From: DATJGR01 sp963735085
Lineage (GTDB): Bacteria; Pseudomonadota; Gammaproteobacteria; Pseudomonadales; Azotimanducaceae
NCBI GenBank assembly: GCA_963735085.1
Contig: CAVTJP010000005.1
Location: 2,108,001-2,172,000, forward strand
Reading direction: 5' to 3'
Length of the DNA: 64,000 nucleotides
Below the pieces are notes generated by a model. That model saw only the letters and a program-made list of their open reading frames with translations, had not been told where the DNA came from and searched no databases. Shown here in pieces: positions 15,284-23,600 of the stretch. The position numbers and the translations under genes were made by a program. Numbering within the stretch: position 1 is the first letter of the stretch; the number at the start of each line of letters is the position of its first letter.

Positions 15284-16774
15284 ATGAACCGGGTGCGCCC
15301 GCTCTGGCTCGCCTTGATCGCCGGCGCGGCGCTTCCGTTGGGGCTGGCGCCGTTCAATTGGTGGCCGCTGTCGCTGATCTCGGTTGCGGTGTTGTTCCGC
15401 CTGCTGGATACCGCGCGGCCAAGGCGTGCGGCGCTGCTCGGCTGGCTGTACGGCGTCAGCAAATACGGCGTCGGCGCGTCGTGGGTCTACGTCAGCATTC
15501 ACGACTTCGGGCCGGCGCCGGTATGGCTTGCGGGATCGCTGGTCGCGATGTTCGTCGCAGCGATGGCATTGTTTCCGATGGCGATGACGTTTGCCTATGT
15601 GCGCATCTTTCGCGGCCCCAACCGTTGGGTCAACGCGATCGGCTTCAGTGTCTGTTGGGTCGCGCTCGAATGGATGCTGACATGGGTGCTGACCGGATTT
15701 CCATGGTTGTACCTCGGCTACGCGCACCTCGACGACCCACTGCGCCATTTCGCGCCCGTTGGGGGCGTGCTGCTTGTCAGCCTCGTGGCGGCGCTGAGTG
15801 CGACGTTTGCCGTGGCGCCGATTGCGCGTGGCGTGTCGCGCCGCGCGGCAATCATCGCCATCGCGTTCGCAATGCTGCCGTGGCTGGGGGGCGTGGGGCT
15901 TGGCTTTGCGCGCTGGGTGGAACCCGGCACACGGGGCAGTGTGGCGCTGGTGCAGGGCGATATTCCTCAGGATTCCAAATGGCGACCCGAAAGCGTCGCG
16001 CCGATCCTCGATCGATACCGGACGTTGTCGGCACCGTACTGGCATGACAATCTGGTGATCTGGCCGGAAGCAGCGGTAACGTTGTTCGAACAACAGGCGC
16101 AGCCGTTCATCGAAGACATGGCGCGCAAGGCACGCGACGGTGGCGCGGCGCTGCTGTTCGGCGTGCCCGGCTACGAGCGCTCGCCCGATGGCCAGGTCAG
16201 CTTTCGCAACATGGCGGTGGTGGTCGGCAACGGCAGCGGCCACTACATCAAGCGCCACCTTGTGCCGTTCGGTGAATACGTGCCGCTGCAAGGCTTGTTG
16301 CGCGGCCTCATCGAATTTTTCGACCTGCCGATGTCGCACGCCAGCCCCGGGCCACTCGACCAGCCGCTGCTGCGCGCCGGGCCTTGGCGTGTAGCGATGG
16401 CGATCTGCTACGAGGTGGTGTACCCGGACATGGTTCGCCGCGACGCTCGCCACGCGGACGTCATCGTGACGATTTCGAATGATTCATGGTTCGGCCATTC
16501 GATCGGCCCGTTTCAGCACATGCAAATGGCCCAGATGCGGGCGCTGGAGAATGGTCGCTACGTGCTGCGCGCCACCAACAGCGGCATCACCGCAATCGTC
16601 GCGCCGACCGGCGCGATCGTCGCCCAGGCGCCGGAATTCGAACCCATCGTGCTCGAGGGCACCTTCAGCGGCATGAAAGGGGTCACTCCGTACGGCGCGG
16701 TGGGCAATATTCCGGTGCTGGTGCTGATCGTCCTGGGGCTCGTTGCTGCGGTGTTGTTTCGAAGGCGGCGATAG
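15284..16774 (+). CDS. lnt: Apolipoprotein N-acyltransferase
   Basis: A 496-residue inner-membrane enzyme that N-acylates diacylglyceryl-cysteine, completing lipoprotein maturation. About six hydrophobic segments lie in the first 200 residues. The nitrilase-fold catalytic triad is Glu262 (IWPEAAV), Lys323 (IKRHLVPFGEYVP) and Cys375 (AICYEVVYPD). A final membrane segment is near the C-terminus (IPVLVLIVLGLVAAVLF). Length and motif spacing agree with E. coli Lnt. It is the last gene of the miaB run; a composite repeat starts 22 bases after its stop and separates it from leuS. Confidence 0.96.
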   Translation: MNRVRPLWLALIAGAALPLGLAPFNWWPLSLISVAVLFRLLDTARPRRAALLGWLYGVSKYGVGASWVYVSIHDFGPAPVWLAGSLVAMFVAAMALFPMAMTFAYVRIFRGPNRWVNAIGFSVCWVALEWMLTWVLTGFPWLYLGYAHLDDPLRHFAPVGGVLLVSLVAALSATFAVAPIARGVSRRAAIIAIAFAMLPWLGGVGLGFARWVEPGTRGSVALVQGDIPQDSKWRPESVAPILDRYRTLSAPYWHDNLVIWPEAAVTLFEQQAQPFIEDMARKARDGGAALLFGVPGYERSPDGQVSFRNMAVVVGNGSGHYIKRHLVPFGEYVPLQGLLRGLIEFFDLPMSHASPGPLDQPLLRAGPWRVAMAICYEVVYPDMVRRDARHADVIVTISNDSWFGHSIGPFQHMQMAQMRALENGRYVLRATNSGITAIVAPTGAIVAQAPEFEPIVLEGTFSGMKGVTPYGAVGNIPVLVLIVLGLVAAVLFRRRR

Positions 16775-16796
16775 ATACGTGGAAGGCTTCGGCGTG

Positions 16797-17175
16797 GTCG
16801 AGATGGGGGCGGATCTTCGACGCGTCGGACACGCAGTAAGTCCCATCCCTGGAGCTCGTCAGCGCCATCCCTGGCGCCGACGGTCCGCCGCATCGAAGAT
16901 CCGCCCCCATCTCGACTCGAGCGTCGCGCTTCGGTCGGGGGAGATGGAAAGGGTCAGAGTGCTTCACCAAAGCAGCCAGCCGCGGCTCCACGTCGAATGA
17001 AGCACTCTGACCCTCTGCCCCCGCTGACGAGCGGTGGATACGCCGACGCAGGCGGAGGTGGATGTTGATTCTGCCGGACCGTCCTGCGCCAGGGACGGCG
17101 CAGGATGAGCCTGCAGGGATGCGACTTACGGCCTGCTCGCGGTGAAGAGCGGCACAACCAACATCCCTGCCTCCG
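16797..17175. repeat. Composite palindromic repeat II (hairpin - 65-bp core - hairpin)
   Basis: The most complete copy. Module 1 arms are 16797-16824 and 16889-16916 (28 bases, one mismatch) around a loop with AGTAAGTCCCATCCCTGGAG. The 65-bp core is 16950-17014. Module 2 has arms about 17054-17077 and 17150-17175 around a loop that is largely the reverse complement of the module 1 loop (GCAGGGATGCGACTTACGGC). It lies between lnt and leuS on the same strand. Confidence 0.85.
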
Positions 17176-17254
17176 GGAACCGTAGCTGATCCAGCCAATG
17201 TTGTCGTTTGCCAGCCGCTCGACTACCGTGCGCGTTTTCCCGTCCACACGTACC

Positions 17255-19690
17255 ATGAGCAGCAACGACGATCGTTACGACCCGCAGGCCATCGAAGCCA
17301 AGTGGCAGGCCGAGTGGGTGAAACGCGGCACCAACACGTTTACCGAAGCGCAGCTTCGCGCGCCGCGCGATCCGCTGTACAACCTGATGATGTTTCCGTA
17401 TCCGTCGGCGGAAGGGCTGCACATCGGCAACATCTATGCGTTCACCGGCGCAGATGTGCACGGCCGCTACTGGCGGTTACGCGGCAAGACGGTGTTCGAG
17501 CCGATCGGCTTCGATGCGTTCGGCATCCATTCGGAAAACTATGCGCTCAAAGTCCAGACGAATCCCAACGACCTGATTCCTCGCAACGTTGCGAATTTCA
17601 CGCGTCAATTGAAGCGCGTTGGCGGCATGTTCGACTGGAATCACATCGTCGACACCACCGACCCCGCGTATTACAAATGGACGCAGTGGGTGTTCCTGAA
17701 GCTGTATCACGGCGGGCTGGTTGAACGGCGCGATGGCGCGGTGAACTGGTGCCCGTCGTGCAAGACGGTGCTCGCGAACGAGCAGGTGATTGCCGGGCTG
17801 TGCGAGCGCTGCGATGCGGTCGTCGAACAGCGCCGCATGCCGCAGTGGTATTTCAAGATCAGCCAGTACGCGGCGCGGCTGCTCGACAACATCGAACAGC
17901 TCGATTGGTCGGACGTCACTCGGAAAGCGCAAACGAACTGGATCGGCCGCAGCGAAGGTGCGGAGGTCGATTTCTCGGTTGCCGGAAGCGACGCCACGGT
18001 TCGCGTCTTCACAACGCGCCCGGATACGCTGTTCGGTGCGACGTACATGGTGCTCGCACCCGAGCATCCGCTGGTCGATTCGGTCACGACGCCGGCGCAG
18101 CGCGCTGTGGTAGATGCCTATCGCGACGACGTCGCGAAGCGAGATATCGTCGATCGCAAGAAGACCGACAAGGACAAGACCGGCGTGTTCACCGGTGGTT
18201 ACTGCATCAATCCCGTCAACGCCGCGCTCATCCCGATCTGGATCGCCGACTATGTGCTGATGGACTACGGCACCGGCGCGATCATGGCGGTGCCGGGTCA
18301 CGATCCGCGCGATTTCGAATTCGCCACGCGCTTCGCGTTGCCTATCGTTCGCGTTATCGCGGCGCCCGCCGACTTGGCGACGAGCCCGCTCCCGGAGGCG
18401 TATATCGGCGATGGCGTGCTCGTCAACTCGGAGCGCTTCGACGGCATGGACGTTGCGGCAGCCAAGCGCGCCATTGTGGAATGGTTGGCGCAGAAAGGCG
18501 TCGCGGAATCGAAGATCAACTATCGTCTGCACGACTGGTGCGTTTCCCGACAGCGCTACTGGGGCCCGCCGATTCCGATGATTCATTGCGAAAGAGATGG
18601 TGCGGTGCCGGTTCCAGAGGCTGACTTGCCCGTCATCCTGCCGCGCGTCGAAGATTTCAAGCCGGACGATTCCGGTGTCAGTCCGCTTGCGCGTGTGCGC
18701 GAATGGTACGAGACGTCCTGCCCGGTGTGCGGTGGGCCGGCGCGGCGCGAAACCGATGTCTCCGACACGTTCCTCGACAGCGCGTGGTATTTCCTGCGCT
18801 ACCCGAGCACCGATCGCCGTGACATCGCGTTCGATGCCGACATCACGCGTACCTGGCTGCCGGTGCATACGTACATCGGCGGCAACGAGCACGCCGTGCT
18901 GCATTTGATGTACTCACGCTTCGTCACGATGGCGTTGCACGATCTCGGGTTGCTCGATTTCGAGGAGCCGTTCGTCAAGTTCCGTGCGCACGGCTTGATC
19001 GTCAAGGATGGCGCGAAGATGTCGAAGAGCCGCGGTAACGTCGTGGTACCCGACGCGCTCATCGAGAAATATGGCGCCGATACGGTGCGCCTCTACCTGA
19101 TGTTTCTCGGCCCGTTCGAGCAGGGCGGCGACTACAACGATCAAGGCATCGCGGGGCCGCATGGCTTCCTTGCGCGTATCTGGCAGAGCGTGTTGGAAGC
19201 GCAGGATGGGCTGCCTGACCCGGATGTCGAAAAGAAACTCCACCAGACGATCCGTCAGGTTACCGACCAGATCGCCGATCTCCACTACAACACCGCAATT
19301 GCTGCGTTGATGGAATATCTGAACGCGGTGCGCGCCGGCGGTCGCACCGCGCGGCGCGCCGAAGTAGAACCGTTAGTCGTGATGCTGGCGCCGTTCGCGC
19401 CGCACATTGCCGAGGAGTTGTATCAGCGACTGGGACACAAAGGCGGCTTGTTCGATGCGCCGCAGTGGCCGACGTTCGATGCGTCGAAGGCGGCCGAAGC
19501 TTCGGTGGAGATTGCGGTGCAGGTAAACGGCAAGCTTCGCGCCCGCCTGATCATCGATGTCGATGCCAACGAAGCAAGCGTCAAGGCGGCGGCGCTCGAA
19601 CTGGACAACGTGGCGCGGCACGTCGACGGCAAGGTCGTGCGCAAGCAGATCTACGTGGCCGGCAAACTCCTCAATCTGGTGGTGGGTTGA
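17255..19690 (+). CDS. leuS: Leucyl-tRNA synthetase
   Basis: An 811-residue class Ia aminoacyl-tRNA synthetase charging tRNA-Leu. The HIGH-equivalent is in PYPSAEGLHIGN and the KMSKS motif in AKMSKSRGN. The editing CP1 domain is present (TTRPDTLFGATYMVLAPEHPL; AVPGHDPRDFEFA). The zinc-ribbon-like WCPSCKTVLANEQV also appears. It is somewhat shorter than E. coli LeuS (860), within the family range. The start at ATG 17255 (MSSNDDRYDPQAIEAKWQ) matches homologues; an open frame continues 57 bases upstream without support. The stop overlaps the lptE start as ATGA, so leuS-lptE-holA are one unit. Confidence 0.97.
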   Translation: MSSNDDRYDPQAIEAKWQAEWVKRGTNTFTEAQLRAPRDPLYNLMMFPYPSAEGLHIGNIYAFTGADVHGRYWRLRGKTVFEPIGFDAFGIHSENYALKVQTNPNDLIPRNVANFTRQLKRVGGMFDWNHIVDTTDPAYYKWTQWVFLKLYHGGLVERRDGAVNWCPSCKTVLANEQVIAGLCERCDAVVEQRRMPQWYFKISQYAARLLDNIEQLDWSDVTRKAQTNWIGRSEGAEVDFSVAGSDATVRVFTTRPDTLFGATYMVLAPEHPLVDSVTTPAQRAVVDAYRDDVAKRDIVDRKKTDKDKTGVFTGGYCINPVNAALIPIWIADYVLMDYGTGAIMAVPGHDPRDFEFATRFALPIVRVIAAPADLATSPLPEAYIGDGVLVNSERFDGMDVAAAKRAIVEWLAQKGVAESKINYRLHDWCVSRQRYWGPPIPMIHCERDGAVPVPEADLPVILPRVEDFKPDDSGVSPLARVREWYETSCPVCGGPARRETDVSDTFLDSAWYFLRYPSTDRRDIAFDADITRTWLPVHTYIGGNEHAVLHLMYSRFVTMALHDLGLLDFEEPFVKFRAHGLIVKDGAKMSKSRGNVVVPDALIEKYGADTVRLYLMFLGPFEQGGDYNDQGIAGPHGFLARIWQSVLEAQDGLPDPDVEKKLHQTIRQVTDQIADLHYNTAIAALMEYLNAVRAGGRTARRAEVEPLVVMLAPFAPHIAEELYQRLGHKGGLFDAPQWPTFDASKAAEASVEIAVQVNGKLRARLIIDVDANEASVKAAALELDNVARHVDGKVVRKQIYVAGKLLNLVVG

Positions 19691-20187
19691 TGCAACGCGT
19701 GGTGCTGGCGCTGGTGCTGACGTCGGGCTTGCTCGTTGGTTGCGGCTTCCATCTACGCGGGTCGAGCATCGAGGCGGATATCGCCTCCGCTTACGTGAGC
19801 GCCGGGGCAAACGTGACGATAACCGGCGACCTGACGCGCCAGCTCGAACAAGCCGGCGTGAAGATACTCGACAGCGCAGAGGGTGCCGCCGTCGAGATTG
19901 ATCTGCTCGAGCAGCAAGGCAGCGACCGCACGCTGTCGTATACCAATCGTGCGACGACGGCGGAGTCGGAAGTGGGGCTGGGAGTGCGTTACAGGATAAC
20001 CGGCGCACACGGCAAGGTTCTGCTCGACGACCGTTGGGCGCGCGCGACGCGAACGTATCTGGTGGATACCAACAATCTCGTAGGCAGCAACCAACAGCGG
20101 CAGCTGTTGAGTGGTGAACTGGCTGGCGACGTCGCCCAGCAGATCATACGCGGCCTGAATGCCGCGACGCGCGCGAAGCCGCACTGA
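19690..20187 (+). CDS. lptE: LPS-assembly lipoprotein LptE
   Basis: A 165-residue outer-membrane lipoprotein that plugs the LptD barrel and assists lipopolysaccharide insertion. The lipobox ends at Cys18 (LLVGC), directly followed by GFHLRGSS, a hallmark of LptE. The ATG overlaps the leuS stop (ATGA), and the TGA overlaps the holA ATG the same way. The gene order leuS-lptE-holA is conserved in gammaproteobacteria and supports the assignment, since LptE sequences are otherwise variable. Confidence 0.93.
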   Translation: MQRVVLALVLTSGLLVGCGFHLRGSSIEADIASAYVSAGANVTITGDLTRQLEQAGVKILDSAEGAAVEIDLLEQQGSDRTLSYTNRATTAESEVGLGVRYRITGAHGKVLLDDRWARATRTYLVDTNNLVGSNQQRQLLSGELAGDVAQQIIRGLNAATRAKPH

Positions 20188-21194
20188 TGCCGGCGCTGCG
20201 TTGGGAGGATCTGCAACGTGACCTCGAGAAAAGGTTGCGGCCCGCCTACTTCATTACAGGCGACGAGACGCTGCTGGTCGAGGAAGCGTGCGATGCGATC
20301 ATTGCTGCCGCCCGCGCGAGCGGCTTCGACGAACGTGAACTGATTCAGGCCGACGCAACCTTCGACTGGAACGAATTGACGTTGCGGGCCTATTCCATGT
20401 CGCTGTTCGCACAGCGCAAGGTGCTGGACGTACGTGCGTCACCAAACAGCATCGCCAAAGCGGAACCGCTGTTGGAGATCTTTGAAGAGCAGCCGGAGGA
20501 CACGTTGCTGCTCGTTCGAACCGGCCAACTCGACGGGAGGCAACGTAAGGCAGCATGGTTCAAGCGGATCGAGGCAGCCGCCGCGGTGATGGTCGTCTGG
20601 CCAATGGAGCTGAAGGCCACATCCAAATGGCTTGCGCAACGCAGCAAGCGGAGTGGATTGGACCTGAGCGACGATGCGCTGGCGTTCCTCTCATCGCGCG
20701 TCGAAGGCAACCTGCTCGCGGCCGCACAGGAACTCGACAAGCTCGCGCTGTTGGGGCTATCGCAACCCGTGACGATGGCCGAGCTGACACGCGTAACGAG
20801 TGATGTCACCCACTATGACGCGTTCGATCTGACCGATGCAGCGCTCGCGGGCGAAGCACAGCGCGTGCGGCGCATCGCCTGGGCGTTGCGCGAAGAAGGC
20901 ACGCCAGTGCTCGGCGTGCTCGGCGCGCTCGCGTTTCAAATGCGCCGCCTGATAAACGACGACACCAAAGGTCTTCCAGGTCCAAAAATCAGCTTGATGC
21001 GCGCGGCGCGCCAGCGATTGAACTTACGCGATATCGAGACGTTGTTCGCGTTGGCAACCCAGGCGGACGAACAGGTCAAAGGTGCCGCGAGCGGTGATCC
21101 GTGGCTGACGATCGAAGGCATCGCTTTGCGTCTGGCCGGCGTGGAGAACCTTCCGCGCTCCGCGACGACTGATCTGCTCGAACGAACCTACTAA
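20187..21194 (+). CDS. holA: DNA polymerase III subunit delta
   Basis: A 335-residue HolA protein, the clamp-opening subunit of the DNA polymerase III clamp loader. The N-terminus AYFITGDETLLVEEACDAI and the central SRVEGNLLAAAQELDKLALL and YDAFDLTDAALAG are family signatures. As usual for delta, no functional Walker A is present. It starts at the ATG overlapping the lptE stop and ends just before a series of hairpins (21205-21349) that should stop transcription. Confidence 0.95.
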   Translation: MPALRWEDLQRDLEKRLRPAYFITGDETLLVEEACDAIIAAARASGFDERELIQADATFDWNELTLRAYSMSLFAQRKVLDVRASPNSIAKAEPLLEIFEEQPEDTLLLVRTGQLDGRQRKAAWFKRIEAAAAVMVVWPMELKATSKWLAQRSKRSGLDLSDDALAFLSSRVEGNLLAAAQELDKLALLGLSQPVTMAELTRVTSDVTHYDAFDLTDAALAGEAQRVRRIAWALREEGTPVLGVLGALAFQMRRLINDDTKGLPGPKISLMRAARQRLNLRDIETLFALATQADEQVKGAASGDPWLTIEGIALRLAGVENLPRSATTDLLERTY

Positions 21195-21204
21195 CAGATT
21201 GTTG

Positions 21205-21230
21205 AAAAACTCCGCTTACGCGGAGTTTTT
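21205..21230. terminator. Bidirectional terminator hairpin after holA
   Basis: A perfect 11-bp stem AAAAACTCCGC / GCGGAGTTTTT around a TTAC loop. The run of T on either strand makes it a credible intrinsic terminator for holA (plus) and also for the convergent MTHFR-like gene. Confidence 0.7.
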
Positions 21231-21349
21231 CGGGCTCTCGGCCATCCATGGCCTCGGAGCCCTTCCATTTTTCAAATACTTACGTGTTCGAAAAATGCCG
21301 GTGGATCCATCCACCGGCTTAGCAGGCCGTTTTTCAACGGCCTGCTAAG
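21205..21349. repeat. Array of five consecutive hairpins between convergent genes
   Basis: Five inverted repeats follow each other with almost no spacing: 21205-21230; 21232-21262 (GGGCTC...GAGCCC); 21267-21296 (ATTTTTC...GAAAAAT); 21297-21318 (GCCGGTGG / CCACCGGC); 21318-21349 (CTTAGCAGGCCG / CGGCCTGCTAAG, loop TTTTTCAA). The last overlaps the stop codon of the MTHFR-like gene. It is more than a simple terminator needs and may be a REP/BIME-like mobile palindrome cluster of a second repeat family. Confidence 0.7.
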
Positions 21350-22106
21350 GTGCTGCGGGCGCAAAGCGTGCTTCGAGCGGTGCCAGATACCGTTCGATGT
21401 CAACCTTGATCGGCATCAGATACGCGTTGCCGCCGCGCTGCGCGACTTCCGATAGAAACCGCAGCGCGAATGCCTGGCTCCAGTTCAGGCTCGGCACGAA
21501 CCCGGCCGGGAACTGCACACGGTTGACACGCTGCCAGTATCGCTGGCTGCGGGCCGACACCACCGGGCTGACGCCCCAGAATGTGGTCGCGTCGCCGAGC
21601 AACGCTGCGCACCGGTCCAGGTCGTGCAGATCGAACAGCGGTTGCGTAAAGAATCCATCCGCGCCGGCGGCGAGTTTGTCTTCTATGTTGCGCGCGAGTT
21701 CTGCGTCGAGCCGATAGCGGTGCGGATCCAGCGCGGCATACATCGCGACGGACGGCGCGTGTGTGGCGAGGAAGTGAATCAGTGCGCTGGGTTCCATGCC
21801 CGTGTGGGCCGATGCATCTGCGCGGCGGTCACCGGCGACGACGATCACCTCGTCAATGCCACTCGCGGCGAGCCTGCCGATCAGTTCAGTTGCCGAGCGC
21901 GCGTCGAAATCGCAGGCGCGCAAATGCGGAATGCGATGGGCAATCCGATGCCGGATATGATCGGCTGCGTCGATGCACTGCAGTTCGCAGTTGGCCACGT
22001 CCGGCACATTGACGGTGTCGATGCGCGGATAGCGCGTCGCGATCAACGTGGTTGCGGCGTCCAATTCGGCGACGGATCGCGGGACGACTTCGAGAGACGT
22101 GCGCAT
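21345..22106 (-). CDS. Short methylenetetrahydrofolate reductase-like protein
   Basis: A 253-residue flavoprotein-like TIM barrel resembling MetF. It has a beta-1 SLEVVPRS segment in place of SFEFFPP, the VVAGDRR loop, and NIEDKLAAGADGFFTQPLFD, which matches the FAD/folate-binding region of MTHFR. It is shorter than MetF (about 290), and the usual catalytic Glu in the first strand appears as the Glu of SLEVVP. Whether it reduces methylene-THF or a related substrate is unclear; short MTHFR-like proteins are often not the main MetF. It is monocistronic on the minus strand, with a 65-bp repeat copy upstream of its start. Confidence 0.7.
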   Translation of the reverse strand: MRTSLEVVPRSVAELDAATTLIATRYPRIDTVNVPDVANCELQCIDAADHIRHRIAHRIPHLRACDFDARSATELIGRLAASGIDEVIVVAGDRRADASAHTGMEPSALIHFLATHAPSVAMYAALDPHRYRLDAELARNIEDKLAAGADGFFTQPLFDLHDLDRCAALLGDATTFWGVSPVVSARSQRYWQRVNRVQFPAGFVPSLNWSQAFALRFLSEVAQRGGNAYLMPIKVDIERYLAPLEARFAPAAP

Positions 22107-22218
22107 GGTTGTGCTCGATGAGACGTGTAGGCAAGTCTCCGATGCAGCGTCGTTCGGACAAAACCAAAGGGTTCATCGGCAACGTGAGTTGGCCTCATGC
22201 GGGGCTTCGTTTCGGGAG

Positions 22219-22283
22219 AGGGTCAGAGTGCTTCAGCAGAAAAGGTAGCCGTGTCTCAACGTTGAATGAAGCACTCTGACCCT
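22219..22283. repeat. 65-bp palindromic repeat core, copy D (solo)
   Basis: The same 16-base terminal inverted repeat and 65-bp length as copy A, with a more diverged centre (GTGTCTCAACGTTGAA). It lies between the MTHFR-like gene and the RND adaptor, both on the minus strand, and has no flanking hairpin modules. Confidence 0.85.
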
Positions 22284-22304
22284 TTGCCAGAACCTCATGC
22301 CCTC

Positions 22305-23600
22305 TCACCCCGTGATCGGCTGCACGCGCAAACCGTCACCTGCCTTCGGCAACTGGGTTGTGATGATGCGGCTGCCCTGGTGCAAACCTTCGCCGCGCAC
22401 CAACACGCGATATGCGCCGTCGGCGGTGCGGTGATCGCCGACGCGCTGCACTCGAATCGCCTGCAACCGATCATCGCTGCCGACCGCGTAGACACGGTTG
22501 TCGTCGTAGATCGATTGTATGGGTAATGCAACGACCTGGGATTCGCGCGGCAGTGTCACATCGAGATCGACCACGCGGCCGATCTCCGGCGTCGCAATCT
22601 CGCTGTCGGTTGGTTCGAATCTGAAGAACGCATCCAGACCGCTCTGTCCCGTACGCACACTGCTCGACAGTCGGCTCAACGTGAGCACTCGATGATCCGC
22701 GAGTGTCGCCGTAACCGGCACGCCGCCCGCAAGTGCTGCGCGCACGCGTGCCGCGTAGCTATCGGGTAGTGGCGCACGGATCTCGAAGCCCGCGGCGCTG
22801 GCCATGTCGACGAGCGGCGCAGCGAGCGTCGTGTGATTGCCCGACGCAGCCTCCACCTTCAGAATCGGTCCCGCGAACGGCGCGCGAATGGTGGCATGAT
22901 CGAGGTCGATTCGTGCCTGCGCGAGTTCTGCTTCGCTGCGCAGTATCCGTGCACGCTGCTCGTTGATGCGATTGGGGAAGTCCGCGAGTTCACGCACGTG
23001 TTTCTGATAGTCGATCTCCGCGGCACTGGCCTGCGCGACCGCATCGTCGAACATCGCTGCCGCGATCATCTTCTGCTGCAACAGATCGTTGAGGCGCGCG
23101 CGACGTTTCAGCGCGACGTCGTGCATCGCGCGAAACTGCGGGTCGGTGTGCGCCACCATGCGTTGCTCCGCCTGCAGCGACTTCAACGCCGCTTGTTGTT
23201 GTGCGACGTCGGCCGCGTGTTCCTGAACGCGCAGTTCGAGTTCGTTCCTGGCCAGTTCAACCAGCACGTCGCCTTGCGCAACCCATTGGCCTTCGCGAAC
23301 GTGCACCGTGGCGATCTCGGCATCGAGGTTCGATTGCAGATGCGCAACCTGCGTCGATTCCACGCGGCCGTAGGCCGCGAACGTCGGCGCCAGTGCGGTT
23401 GGTGTGACCGTGGTCACCGATACCGGCCAGATCTTTTCCGGCTGTACTTCCGGTACGGGCTTCGGCCCGGTGGCGAATATCGACGCGCTGATCAGGCCGG
23501 AGGCGCCGATGATGCCGAGCGCGAGCAGCGCGCGGCGCGCGCGGTCGCCACGCGGCAGCCTTGCAGCAACGGCGGTGCGCATACGATTGAATTCGTTCAT
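22305..23600 (-). CDS. RND efflux periplasmic adaptor subunit (HlyD/MFP family)
   Basis: A 431-residue membrane-fusion protein linking the RND pump to an outer-membrane channel. It begins with a cytosolic basic stretch and one membrane anchor (ALLALGIIGASGLISASIFA). A lipoyl half-motif follows (LQSNLDAEIATVHVREGQWVAQGD), then a long coiled-coil hairpin rich in Gln/Ala/Leu, the second lipoyl half (ATIRAPFAGPI), a beta-barrel and a membrane-proximal domain. The ATG overlaps the stop of the pump gene (ATGA), so it is translated after it. No outer-membrane factor gene is nearby. Confidence 0.9.
   Translation of the reverse strand: MNEFNRMRTAVAARLPRGDRARRALLALGIIGASGLISASIFATGPKPVPEVQPEKIWPVSVTTVTPTALAPTFAAYGRVESTQVAHLQSNLDAEIATVHVREGQWVAQGDVLVELARNELELRVQEHAADVAQQQAALKSLQAEQRMVAHTDPQFRAMHDVALKRRARLNDLLQQKMIAAAMFDDAVAQASAAEIDYQKHVRELADFPNRINEQRARILRSEAELAQARIDLDHATIRAPFAGPILKVEAASGNHTTLAAPLVDMASAAGFEIRAPLPDSYAARVRAALAGGVPVTATLADHRVLTLSRLSSSVRTGQSGLDAFFRFEPTDSEIATPEIGRVVDLDVTLPRESQVVALPIQSIYDDNRVYAVGSDDRLQAIRVQRVGDHRTADGAYRVLVRGEGLHQGSRIITTQLPKAGDGLRVQPITG

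Noticed and set aside
15278..16453. 391-codon minus-strand frame rich in His/Arg/Gln
   Set aside because: A shadow of lnt, whose catalytic triad and membrane segments are clear.
16683..17198. Several open frames of 85-171 codons across the composite repeats, with similar products in each copy
   Set aside because: They are read through palindromic repeat DNA, and their similarity follows from the repeat. None has a ribosome site or protein-like composition.
17477..18904. 475-codon open frame on the minus strand
   Set aside because: Antisense to leuS; low-complexity Arg/Val/Ala/Asp composition and no motif.
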